A stretch of 12,152 nucleotides of DNA, taken from Rhodospirillaceae bacterium (GTDB lineage: Bacteria; Pseudomonadota; Alphaproteobacteria; Rhodospirillales_A; Casp-alpha2). Positions 5,979 through 12,152 of the stretch are shown piece by piece (within the stretch, counting starts at the first letter, position 1; each line of letters opens with the position of its first letter). Below the pieces are notes generated by a model. It was not told the DNA's origin and searched no databases. It saw only the letters and a list, made by a program, of their open reading frames with translations. The DNA is taken from NCBI GenBank assembly GCA_003488105.1, contig DNMS01000122.1:1-12152 (forward strand), read 5' to 3'. Made by a program: the position numbers and the translations under genes.

Positions 5979-7595
5979 CTACTTGTCGAGCCAGACCTGA
6001 TCGAGGCTCTGGTTCAGGTAGTGCGACGGCGCGATCTTCCAGCCCTTCACATAGGAACGGTGCGGGTTGATCTTGTACCACCACAGGGTGACACCCATGT
6101 GCGCCTGGTCGGACAGAGCCCGCTTTTCCATGACGCGCATCAGCTCACGCTGCTTGGCTTCTTCCGGCGCCTGCAGCATCTGCTCGTAGACTTCTTCGAG
6201 CTGCTGGTCCTGGCCCTTCATGTTGGCGTAGTTGTTGCCGGCAGAACCAATGAACTTGGAGGTGTCGACAAGCGGGTTAACGACCGACTGACAGTTGAAG
6301 TCCAGCGACACGTCGAAGTTCTTCGTGTTGCGGAGTTCATTGTAGAAGGTCTTGGTCGGCTCGACCCGCTGGGTCACTTCCAGACCGATCTGACGCCACT
6401 GGCCAATCAGCCAGGTGCCGACGATCTTGTACGGCTGGTCGGTACCGCGGTTCATCAGCTCGAACTTGAGGTCCGACTTGCCGGCTTCGGCAAGCAGCTT
6501 CTTGGCCTCTTCACGAGCGGCCTTCAGGTCCGTGCCATAGCCCTTCAGGGGAACCAGTTCGGCCTTGGTGGCCGACAGGGGGTGCCCCGGGAAGCCGACG
6601 CCGCCAACGGTTTTGACGATGGCGATACGGCTCAGGTGCTGGGAGCCGCCCCACCGGTCAACGGCGAGGGTCAGAGCCTGACGGACGCGCGGGTCCTGCA
6701 TGATCGGACGGCCATGGTTCGGCGTGTAAAGAAGCACGCAGTTCCAATCGCTTTCCTGGACCGTGATGTCTTTGCCGAGCGCCTTGACAAGGTCGTCACG
6801 CTGTTTCGGCGGGAAACCACGGAATTCGATGGCCGCACGGTCGCCACGGATGGCTTGAACGCGGATGGCCATTTTGCGCGAAATCAGCGCCCGGAAACCA
6901 TCCAGGTAGGGCTTGCCTTGCATATGGAAGTCTTCGAACTTCACGCCGTCGACGTGCGAACCCGCAACGGCTTCCTTGAACTTGAAGGCGCCAGTGCCGT
7001 TCACGTTCTTTTCATGCCAGTCGTAGCCATGTTCCTTGAGATCCTTGGCGGAATAGATCGGGCTCATGGGGTTGGCCAGAACCGGCAGGAACGAGCCGGT
7101 CGCGAATTTCAGCTTGAAGACAACCGTTTCGTCGTCCGGCGCGGTAACGCTGTCGAGCATCTTGAAGAAAGCTTTGCGCACCGACGCGACACCTTCCGGC
7201 GGGAAAGCGATCTTGTTGTAGGTGGCAACCACGTCGTGGGCGGTCATGACCTGACCGTCGTGGAATTTGACGCCCTTCTTGATCTTGAAGGTATAGGTCT
7301 TGCCGCCGTCGGTCGGCTTCGGAACTTCGCCGACACAAATGTCGCACTGGAAGTCCGTCGGCGACTGCGGGTTTTCCGGGTTAACCCGAATCAGCAGGCT
7401 GTAGAACGGCCGGATCGGGTGAACCGCCGCGAAGGTCGATTCCTTGTGCAGATCGTAGGACGGCGCTTCGGCAGCAACGATGTAAGAGAGGGTCCCCCCC
7501 TTCTTCGGCGTCTCTGCCTTTGCCGGTCCGGTCGCACCCATGGCGAGCCCAGTGCCCACCGCGAGTGCCAACGCGAAACGTGCGTATTTACTCAT
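5979..7595 (-). CDS. Periplasmic substrate-binding protein, family 5 (DppA/OppA-like)
   Basis: A 538-residue exported protein, typical length for SBP family 5 (cluster C). The signal peptide is residues 1-27 (MSKYARF, hydrophobic core, GPAKA before ETPKKGGTL). Family motifs are TYTFKIKKGVKFHDG (100-114) with TAHDVVATYNKI after it, NGTGAFKF (199-206), DPRVRQALTLAVDR (301-314) and NAN-type conserved turns towards the end. It captures the ligand in the periplasm and delivers it to the two permeases encoded downstream. Cysteines 84 and 87 form a CDIC motif on the N-terminal lobe, with others at 286 and 435, so a disulfide is possible. ATG 7595 is chosen over an in-frame ATG at 7640: AGGAG lies 7 nt before 7595 and the signal peptide starts there. 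Most relatives bind peptides, but the family also includes nickel, haem, opine and oligosaccharide binders; the ligand is not identifiable by eye. Confidence 0.93.
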   Translation of the reverse strand: MSKYARFALALAVGTGLAMGATGPAKAETPKKGGTLSYIVAAEAPSYDLHKESTFAAVHPIRPFYSLLIRVNPENPQSPTDFQCDICVGEVPKPTDGGKTYTFKIKKGVKFHDGQVMTAHDVVATYNKIAFPPEGVASVRKAFFKMLDSVTAPDDETVVFKLKFATGSFLPVLANPMSPIYSAKDLKEHGYDWHEKNVNGTGAFKFKEAVAGSHVDGVKFEDFHMQGKPYLDGFRALISRKMAIRVQAIRGDRAAIEFRGFPPKQRDDLVKALGKDITVQESDWNCVLLYTPNHGRPIMQDPRVRQALTLAVDRWGGSQHLSRIAIVKTVGGVGFPGHPLSATKAELVPLKGYGTDLKAAREEAKKLLAEAGKSDLKFELMNRGTDQPYKIVGTWLIGQWRQIGLEVTQRVEPTKTFYNELRNTKNFDVSLDFNCQSVVNPLVDTSKFIGSAGNNYANMKGQDQQLEEVYEQMLQAPEEAKQRELMRVMEKRALSDQAHMGVTLWWYKINPHRSYVKGWKIAPSHYLNQSLDQVWLDK

Positions 7596-7633
7596 GTGAA
7601 GTCTCCTTACCCATTTATGGTTCGAGGAATGTT

Positions 7634-7680
7634 TGATCACTCCCCACTCTTTTGTGTCCTCCCTGAAAAGGGGGAGATCA
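7634..7680 (-). repeat. Inverted repeat spanning the DppF-type gene stop codon
   Basis: TGATC plus TCCCC (7634-7645, with a 2-base bulge) pairs with GGGGAGATCA (7671-7680), and an alternative inner stem CTCCC (7659-7663) / GGGAG (7672-7676) competes with it. The TGA stop of the ATPase gene lies in the outer arm. It sits in the 82-bp gap before the binding-protein gene, so it may be a processing or stabilising structure that lets that gene accumulate its own mRNA. No promoter is evident in the gap. Confidence 0.4.
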
Positions 7681-8715
7681 CACCTCCGTGCAGGCCACCC
7701 AATGGCCAGGTCGCACTTCTCTGAAGTCTGGAATATTTTGGCTACACGAGTCCACAGCTAAAGGACAGCGGGGGTGAAAAACGCAGCCGGACGGAGGGTT
7801 AATCGGGCTGGGAATTTCTCCCTTGATGATCGTGTGTGCGCGGGTCTTTTCCAGGTCCGGATCAGGGATCGGCACAGCAGCCAATAGCGCCTGCGAATAG
7901 GGATGCAGGGGATGGTCGAACAGTTCGTCGCAGTCGGCCAGTTCCACCATGTGGCCCAGGTACATGACAGCGACCCGGTGGCAGATGTGACGAACGACGG
8001 AGAGGTCATGGCTGATGAACAAATAGGTCAGCTTGAACTCGTCGCGTAGTTCTTCCAGAAGGTTGATCACCTGCGCCTGAATCGACACGTCGAGCGCCGA
8101 AACGGCTTCGTCGCAGATGATGAATTCCGGCTCCATCGCAAGCGCACGAGCAATGCCCACGCGCTGGCGCTGACCACCCGACATTTCGTGCGGATAACGG
8201 TCGGCGAAATCCGGATGCAGACCGCAACGGCCGAGAAGATAGCCGATACGCTCGCGGCGCTTGGCTTCATCGGGGATGATGCCATGAACCTTCAGCGGCT
8301 CGCCGATGATCTCACCGATCTTCATGCGCGGGTTCAACGAGCTGTACGGATCCTGGAAAATGACCTGGATCTTCTTGCGGACGTCAATCAGCTCTTTGTT
8401 GTTAAGCTGACAGATATCCTTGCCGTCGTAGATGATTTCGCCGGCCGTCGGATCCTCGAGACGCAGGATGCAACGCCCCGTGGTCGTCTTGCCGCAGCCG
8501 GATTCACCGACGAGACCCAGGGTCTCGCCCTTGCGGATGTAGAAGTCGACGCCGTCGACCGCCTTCACGTCGGCCACCTTGCGGGGAACGATGATGCCTT
8601 CCGTGATCGGGAAGTGCATCTTCAGATCTTTCACAGTGATCAGGACTTCATCGGAAACCTGACCACGGAATTGAGAGCCGTAATCCGCGCCGGACTGTGT
8701 CTGGGCTTCACTCAT
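7678..8715 (-). CDS. DppF/OppF-type ABC transporter ATPase
   Basis: A 345-residue cytoplasmic ATPase. Walker A GESGCGKT is at 70-77, Q-loop Gln121 in [11 protein letters not shown], signature MSGGQRQR at 178-185, Walker B FIICDE at 198-203 and switch His236. All catalytic residues are intact, so it should hydrolyse ATP. The C-terminal oligopeptide/dipeptide transporter domain begins near [10 protein letters not shown] (268-277) and carries four cysteines (311, 317, 324, 342) in a GCVFHPRC...C...C pattern. The start ATG overlaps the stop of the preceding ATPase gene as ATGA, a sign of translational coupling and a matched heterodimer. It has a longer N-terminal tail (about 22 residues) than typical. 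The binding-protein gene follows after 82 bp. Assignment to the F-type rather than D-type subunit rests on gene order and on similarity of the GESGCGKTT / [11 protein letters not shown] stretches. Confidence 0.94.
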   Translation of the reverse strand: MSEAQTQSGADYGSQFRGQVSDEVLITVKDLKMHFPITEGIIVPRKVADVKAVDGVDFYIRKGETLGLVGESGCGKTTTGRCILRLEDPTAGEIIYDGKDICQLNNKELIDVRKKIQVIFQDPYSSLNPRMKIGEIIGEPLKVHGIIPDEAKRRERIGYLLGRCGLHPDFADRYPHEMSGGQRQRVGIARALAMEPEFIICDEAVSALDVSIQAQVINLLEELRDEFKLTYLFISHDLSVVRHICHRVAVMYLGHMVELADCDELFDHPLHPYSQALLAAVPIPDPDLEKTRAHTIIKGEIPSPINPPSGCVFHPRCPLAVDSCSQNIPDFREVRPGHWVACTEV

Positions 8716-9704
8716 AGTTCGATCTCCGCCAAACTTTCTTTAGACCGGAAACATGCGCTGTAGTGCTGGTCGCCCATTTCCTCGAGCGGCGGGTACGATT
8801 CCTTGCACTTGTCGATGGCGAACTTGCAACGCGGCCGGAACGAACAACCGCCGTCCAGGCGGGTGAGATCCGGCGGCTGGCCATCGACGGGATCAAGCTT
8901 GGCCTGGCGCGGACGGTCCATGCGCGGTACGGACTTGAGCAGCGCCAGCGTGTAGGGATGACGCGGGCGGTGATAAATGTCCGACGCATTGCCCGTTTCG
9001 ACGATGCGCCCCGCATACATGACGTTGACCCGGTCCGCATAGCGCGCAACCACACCCAGGTTATGGGTGATGATGATCATCGCCACGTTCATTTCGCGGG
9101 TCAGGTTCTTCATCAATTCCAGGATCTGCGCCTGAATGGTCACGTCGAGAGCCGTGGTCGGCTCGTCGGCGATGATCAACTTCGGCTCACACGCCAACGA
9201 CATGGCGATCATGACGCGTTGACGCATGCCGCCCGACAGATGGTGCGGGTACTGTTCGATGCGCCGACGCGGTTCGTTGATGCCGACCAATTCCAGAAGC
9301 TTGACAGCGCGTTCCTTGGCCTCGGCCTCGGACATTTTCAAATGCGCTATCATGGGCTCGGTCAGCTGCAGGCCGATCGACAGAACCGGATTCAGCGACG
9401 TCATCGGTTCTTGGAAGATCATGGAGATATCGCGGCCGCGAATTTCCCGAATCTCGTCCTCGGTACAGAACGCCAGGTTCTTGCCTTGGAAACGGATTTC
9501 ACCGCCGACGATTTCGCCGGGCGGTTTCGGGATCAGACGCAGAATGCTGAGTGCGGTAACGGATTTCCCCGACCCGGACTCGCCCACGACGGCGACGGTT
9601 TCACCGGCGTTGACGTCGTACGACACGCCGTCAACAGCTTTAACGGTTCCCCCAGACGTAAAGAAATGCGTCTGGAGATTATCAATCTCGAGGAGTGCCC
9701 CCAC
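8712..9704 (-). CDS. DppD/OppD-type ABC transporter ATPase (GTG start)
   Basis: A 330-residue cytoplasmic ATPase, first gene of the importer operon. Walker A GESGSGKS is at 41-48, Gln98 in [11 protein letters not shown], signature LSGGMRQR at 156-163, Walker B LIIADE at 176-181 and switch His214. The C-terminal peptide-transporter domain has four cysteines (287, 293, 300, 318); in structurally studied DppD/OppD proteins a comparable cluster holds a [4Fe-4S] centre. There is no ATG near the start. GTG 9704 is preferred because AGGA lies 8 nt upstream; in-frame GTG 9722 would add six residues but has no SD. Its stop overlaps the next ATPase start (ATGA). The promoter about 67 bp upstream probably drives the whole operon to the terminator at 3957-3978. 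Confidence 0.93.
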   Translation of the reverse strand: MGALLEIDNLQTHFFTSGGTVKAVDGVSYDVNAGETVAVVGESGSGKSVTALSILRLIPKPPGEIVGGEIRFQGKNLAFCTEDEIREIRGRDISMIFQEPMTSLNPVLSIGLQLTEPMIAHLKMSEAEAKERAVKLLELVGINEPRRRIEQYPHHLSGGMRQRVMIAMSLACEPKLIIADEPTTALDVTIQAQILELMKNLTREMNVAMIIITHNLGVVARYADRVNVMYAGRIVETGNASDIYHRPRHPYTLALLKSVPRMDRPRQAKLDPVDGQPPDLTRLDGGCSFRPRCKFAIDKCKESYPPLEEMGDQHYSACFRSKESLAEIEL

Positions 9705-9770
9705 AGAATGTTTCCTTCCCACTGTTTTTGATGCGGGAGTTTCTTATTTTTCTCCCTGGGTTAGGGGGGA

Positions 9771-9799
9771 AACCTAGAAGCCCCCCATGCCGTTGTCAA
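9771..9799 (-). promoter_or_regulatory. Sigma70-like promoter of the ABC importer operon
   Basis: On the minus strand a consensus -35 TTGACA (9799-9794) is followed by a 17-bp spacer and -10 TAGGTT (9776-9771, three of six consensus matches including the key T-A...T). Transcription would begin near 9764, giving a leader of about 60 nt before GTG 9704. The perfect -35 and ideal spacing make this the best promoter in the window. Confidence 0.65.
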
Positions 9800-9811
9800 C
9801 GGGTTCACAAC
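9792..9811. promoter_or_regulatory. Candidate operator overlapping the -35 box
   Basis: GTTGTCAACGGGTTCACAAC is a 20-bp dyad with 8 of 10 base pairs symmetrical. It contains the -35 hexamer of the importer promoter, so a dimeric protein bound here would block RNA polymerase. The TTGT...ACAA ends resemble LacI-type operators, but with a different centre and spacing. A TTCACA half-site recurs 21 bp away at 9825-9830. Confidence 0.5.
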
Positions 9812-9849
9812 TCAATTTTGGCTTTTCACACGAAGATTTTCCGAGGCTG

Positions 9850-9869
9850 TTTTTCATTCGAATCAAAAA
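9850..9869. promoter_or_regulatory. AT-rich 20-bp palindrome in the divergent control region
   Basis: TTTTTCATTCGAATCAAAAA pairs at 9 of 10 positions around a perfect ATTCGAAT core. It lies midway between the leftward and rightward promoters, 58 bp centre-to-centre from the dyad at 9792-9811. It could be a second regulator or nucleoid-protein site; there is no gene around it for which it would be a terminator. Confidence 0.45.
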
Positions 9870-9893
9870 ACTTGCCTTGCCCCGCAACCGTTC

Positions 9894-9902
9894 TGGTATA
9901 TG
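9894..9902 (+). promoter_or_regulatory. Possible extended -10 promoter for the rightward operon
   Basis: TGGTATATG fits an extended -10 (TGn followed by TATATG, four of six matches). A loose -35, TTGCCT (9872-9877), lies 19 bp upstream, which is long, but an extended -10 can tolerate this. The start would be near 9909, about 55 nt before ATG 9963. Weak call. Confidence 0.35.
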
Positions 9903-9917
9903 CCCCCTCATCAGGAA

Positions 9918-9925
9918 TGTATACA
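9918..9925. promoter_or_regulatory. TGTATACA palindrome, candidate GntR/FadR-type operator
   Basis: AATGTATACAAA contains a perfect 8-bp palindrome of the kind recognised by many FadR-subfamily GntR repressors (GTATAC core). A second GTATA lies at 9896-9900, 23 bp away, about two helical turns. It sits just after the predicted start of the rightward operon. The regulator itself is not in the window. Confidence 0.4.
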
Positions 9926-9962
9926 AAGTGACACTTTCAACACCCGAGGGAGACCATCCAAA

Positions 9963-10385
9963 ATGGCCAATTCAACGAAAATGCATGACATGGGCATGAA
10001 GTACCGGCGCGAGGTGCTCGGCGACGCTTATGTGGATAAGTCCATGGGCGGAGCCGACGATTTCAACCGCGGCTTCCAGGAATTCGTGACCGAATACTGC
10101 TGGGGCGGCAGTTGGGGCCGGGGCATCCTGTCCAAGCGTGACCGCTCGATTCTCAACCTCGGCATGTTGGCGGCCCTGAACCGGCCCCATGAATTCAAGC
10201 TGCATTTCCGGGGCGCCATCACCAACGGCCTGAGCGTCGCCGATCTGCGTGAAATCTGCACCCAGGTCGCCATCTACTGTGGCATTCCCGCCGGCATCGA
10301 GGCCTTCCGACTGGCCCGCGAGGTGTTCAACGAACAGGGCATCGACATCTCCAATATCGACGTTAAAACCGATCTGGAGGACTGA
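9963..10385 (+). CDS. Carboxymuconolactone decarboxylase (PcaC/CMD) family protein
   Basis: A 140-residue all-helical protein close to PcaC length. The core matches the CMD family: SKRDRSILNLGMLAALNRPHEFKLHFRGA (57-85), with Glu78 and His81 as likely active-site residues, then NGLSVADLREICTQVAIYCGIPAG (88-111) with Glu97. There is no CxxC pair, so it is not an AhpD-type peroxidase. PcaC decarboxylates 4-carboxymuconolactone in protocatechuate degradation, but no other pca genes are visible and many family members act on other lactones or have unknown roles. ATG 9963 has GAGGGAG 10 nt upstream; an in-frame ATG at 9900 would lie within the candidate promoter and has no SD. The dehydrogenase gene begins 3 bp after its stop, so the two are co-expressed. 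Family assignment is firm; the reaction is not. Confidence 0.9.
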   Translation: MANSTKMHDMGMKYRREVLGDAYVDKSMGGADDFNRGFQEFVTEYCWGGSWGRGILSKRDRSILNLGMLAALNRPHEFKLHFRGAITNGLSVADLREICTQVAIYCGIPAGIEAFRLAREVFNEQGIDISNIDVKTDLED

Positions 10386-10388
10386 GGC

Positions 10389-11273
10389 ATGACCGAGCAA
10401 CGCACCTACGGCTTCATCGGTCTGGGCCAGATGGGCGGCCCCATGGCCGACAATATCGCCAAAGCCGGCCTGCCCGTTCACGTCTTCGACGCCGCCGGCA
10501 CCAAAGAGCGGGCCCATGAAAAGGCCATCGCCCACGACAGCCTGGCCGGCGTTCTGGCCAATGCGGACACCGTGTTCCTGTCCCTGCCCGACGGCCCGAT
10601 CTGCACCACGGTCGCCAAGGAAATCGTCCAGGTCAACGACCGCAAGACCTCGGTCGTCATCGACCTGTCGACCATCGGTCTAGCGGCGGCTCAGGACATC
10701 GACAAAATCTTCACCGACGCCGAGATCACCTATATTGATGCTCCCGTCTCAGGCGGCCGCAAGGGTGCGATCGCCGGCACCATCGCGATCATGGGATCCG
10801 GTCCCAAGGACGTGTTCGACGCCCATATGGACGCGTTCAAAGCCTTCGCCAAGAACCCCTTCCATGTCGGCGAAACGCCGGGCCAGGGCCAGGTCGTGAA
10901 GATGCTCAACAACTTCCTGTCGGCCACGGCGACGACGGCGACCACGGAAGCGGTTCTGTTCGGCCTATCCCAGGGGGTCGAGATGAAGGCGATTCTCGAC
11001 GTGGTCAACGTCTCGACCGGCATGAACACGGCGAGCCTCGACAAGTTCCCCAACCAGATCATGACGGAGAACTTCAACGCCGGCTTCTTCACCAAGCTGT
11101 TGGCCAAGGATGTGCGCCTGTTCCGCGAAAATTCGGACAAGGCCGGCACGCCCAACGCGATCGCCACGCTGGTCTCGAAAATTTTCGACGGCTGCGAAAA
11201 GGACATGCCGGGCTCCGACTTCACCGTCGTCTACAAGTACATCCGCGACGGCGGGGAAAAGAAGATCGGCTGA
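10389..11273 (+). CDS. NAD(P)-dependent oxidoreductase, 3-hydroxyisobutyrate dehydrogenase family
   Basis: A 294-residue beta-hydroxyacid dehydrogenase. The N-terminal Rossmann motif GFIGLGQMGGPMA is at 8-20, the substrate-binding DAPVSGG at 117-123, catalytic Lys171 within GQGQVVKMLNN (165-175), and the C-terminal KDV (240-242). Asp34 at the end of the second strand (VHVFD) favours NAD over NADP. The family oxidises 3-hydroxyisobutyrate or reduces tartronate semialdehyde, succinic semialdehyde and similar compounds; exact substrate unknown. GGAGG lies about 8 nt before the ATG and overlaps the end of the CMD gene, 3 bp upstream, implying translational coupling. A strong terminator follows 36 bp after the stop. 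It probably reduces or oxidises a small hydroxy/semialdehyde acid from the CMD-linked step; that link is inference from the operon. Confidence 0.92.
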   Translation: MTEQRTYGFIGLGQMGGPMADNIAKAGLPVHVFDAAGTKERAHEKAIAHDSLAGVLANADTVFLSLPDGPICTTVAKEIVQVNDRKTSVVIDLSTIGLAAAQDIDKIFTDAEITYIDAPVSGGRKGAIAGTIAIMGSGPKDVFDAHMDAFKAFAKNPFHVGETPGQGQVVKMLNNFLSATATTATTEAVLFGLSQGVEMKAILDVVNVSTGMNTASLDKFPNQIMTENFNAGFFTKLLAKDVRLFRENSDKAGTPNAIATLVSKIFDGCEKDMPGSDFTVVYKYIRDGGEKKIG

Positions 11274-11309
11274 CCCAGCCCCCTTCCCCCTCCGGCAGCA
11301 TATTAAAGT

Positions 11310-11347
11310 AAAGGCCGGCCTCGGGAACGAGGCCGGCCTTTTCGTTT
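11310..11347. terminator. Strong bidirectional intrinsic terminator
   Basis: A 14-bp perfect stem (11310-11323 with 11328-11341, core AAGGCCGGCCTC / GAGGCCGGCCTT) closes on a GGAA (GNRA) tetraloop. On the plus strand TTTTCGTTT follows. On the minus strand the stem is followed by TTTACTTTAA. It therefore serves both the rightward dehydrogenase operon and the convergent FMN-dehydrogenase gene whose stop is at 11371. Confidence 0.93.
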
Positions 11348-11370
11348 GAGATATGATCCCGGAAACCTGC

Positions 11371-12152
11371 TCAGTAGCCCTCGTCAAGCAGCGGGAAGGC
11401 CGAGAACTGATGCGACGGATAGACCGGAAGCTCCTTGTGCACGTATTCGGGCCCCAGTTCGTCGTAACCGGTGACGCCCGACAGCATCAGCGCGATCTGC
11501 ACCTCGCGTTCCAGGATATCCAGCATGCGCACCAGAGCGTCCTCGCCCCCGGCGGCCAGGGCCAGGGCCTGCAAACGGCCGAGGCCGACCATGTCCGCAC
11601 CCAGCGCCATCGCCTTGACCACGTCGGTGCCACGCGTGAAACCGCCGTCGACCCAAACCTTGGCCTTGCCGGCCACGGCATCGACGCATTCCGGCAGGAC
11701 GTCGAGCGAGCCGCGCCCGTGGTCGAGCTGCCGCCCGCCGTGGTTGGACACGTAAACCACATCGACTCCATGCTCGACCGCCAGTTTGGAATCCTCGGCC
11801 GTGGCGATGCCCTTCAGGATGAACGGGATCTTGCAGATTTTCTTGATGCGGTCGACGTCGGACCAATCGAACTTGGCCTGATGCGTTTCCCCCACGGCGG
11901 ATTGCCGGCCGGCGGTAACGAAGCGCTTGGACAGGTCGCGTTCGCGCCGGGAATAGGCGTCCAAATCGATGGTCACGGCGAAGGCCTTGTAGCCCAGGTC
12001 CTGGGCCTCGCGGACCTTGTCGTCGACCCAGTCATTGTCGCCGCGCACGTATAACTGGAACACGCGGCAGGCATCGGGCGCGGCATCGGCCACGGCATCC
12101 ATCCCCGGCTCACACACGCTGGACAGCATATAGGCACAGCCGAACCGCCCGG
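11371..12152 (-). CDS. FMN-dependent alpha-hydroxy-acid dehydrogenase/oxidase (C-terminal part)
   Basis: The C-terminal 259 residues of a gene that starts beyond the right edge; family members are about 360-390 residues. The frame is open to the edge, so the methionine at 12129 is internal. Visible motifs in order: FQLYVRGDND (substrate/FMN region), PFILKGIATAEDS with the FMN-contacting Lys, the family signature SNHGGRQLDHGRG with the catalytic His and substrate-binding Arg, and VWVDGGFTRGTDVVKAMALGADMVGLGR binding the FMN phosphate. The family oxidises L-2-hydroxy acids (lactate, glycolate, mandelate and others) to 2-oxoacids, passing electrons to the quinone pool or to oxygen; which one cannot be told here. 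It is transcribed towards the shared terminator at 11310-11347. A 2-hydroxyacid step fits the surrounding acid-catabolism genes, but the substrate is not identifiable. Confidence 0.92.
   Translation of the reverse strand, partial: GRFGCAYMLSSVCEPGMDAVADAAPDACRVFQLYVRGDNDWVDDKVREAQDLGYKAFAVTIDLDAYSRRERDLSKRFVTAGRQSAVGETHQAKFDWSDVDRIKKICKIPFILKGIATAEDSKLAVEHGVDVVYVSNHGGRQLDHGRGSLDVLPECVDAVAGKAKVWVDGGFTRGTDVVKAMALGADMVGLGRLQALALAAGGEDALVRMLDILEREVQIALMLSGVTGYDELGPEYVHKELPVYPSHQFSAFPLLDEGY

Noticed and set aside
5910..7724. A 604-codon open frame on the plus strand, opposite the binding-protein gene
   Set aside because: It is the mirror of a clear SBP family 5 gene in GC-rich DNA. Its translation shows no recognisable family and has the His/Arg/Gln-rich composition typical of antisense frames.
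9705..9722. GTG at 9722 as start of the first ATPase gene
   Set aside because: It has no SD, whereas GTG 9704 has AGGA 8 nt upstream; the purine-rich bases of the six extra codons are better read as that ribosome-binding site.
9764..9786. GGGGGG...CCCCCC inverted repeat upstream of the importer operon as an RNA leader hairpin
   Set aside because: One arm lies in the spacer of the predicted promoter, upstream of the likely transcription start, so the RNA stem would not form. It is a homopolymer match of low information.
1..12152. CRISPR arrays, tRNA/rRNA genes, insertion sequences, phage genes or defence systems
   Set aside because: Reading both strands showed no spaced direct repeats, no tRNA-like cloverleaf and no transposase, integrase or defence protein motifs. 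All long frames are accounted for by metabolic or transport genes.

Overview
The window reads as a chromosomal catabolic and uptake region of a GC-rich Gram-negative bacterium, most likely an alphaproteobacterium of Rhodospirillales type. This rests on base composition, codon use and the gene families present, all judged by eye. There are no RNA genes, insertion sequences, phage genes or CRISPR arrays.

Left part (1-2337). The 3' end of an RraA/HMG-aldolase-like gene and a short-chain dehydrogenase/reductase (SDR) gene point right. They converge on a leftward series of a CitE-like CoA-ester lyase, a 72-residue secreted protein and an MlrC-like (peptidase family M81) metallohydrolase (3925 down to 1200). 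The SDR has lost three of the four classical catalytic-tetrad residues.

Centre (3957-9704, all on the minus strand). A complete DppABCDF/OppABCDF-type ABC importer is encoded in the order ATPase, ATPase, periplasmic binding protein, permease, permease. The two ATPase genes overlap by ATGA. The binding-protein gene is followed by a 14-bp hairpin before the permeases. The operon ends at a UUCG-loop terminator, beyond which the MlrC-like gene begins.

Control region (9705-9962). This divergent intergenic stretch holds a good sigma70-like promoter for the importer (TTGACA, 17 bp, TAGGTT) whose -35 box lies inside an 8-of-10-pair dyad. It also holds a second 20-bp near-perfect palindrome and a TGTATACA palindrome close to the start of the rightward operon. 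No regulator gene is in the window.

Right part (9963-12152). A tight two-gene operon encodes a carboxymuconolactone decarboxylase-family protein and a 3-hydroxyisobutyrate-dehydrogenase-family oxidoreductase. It ends at a strong bidirectional terminator shared with a convergent FMN-dependent alpha-hydroxy-acid dehydrogenase that runs off the right edge.

Together the genes look like a system that imports a peptide-like or oligomeric/amide compound, cleaves it (MlrC-like hydrolase) and degrades hydroxy-, keto- and carboxy-acid fragments (CMD, hydroxyacid dehydrogenases, RraA-type aldolase, CoA-ester lyase). That pathway is inferred from gene neighbourhood only; the substrate cannot be read from the sequence.
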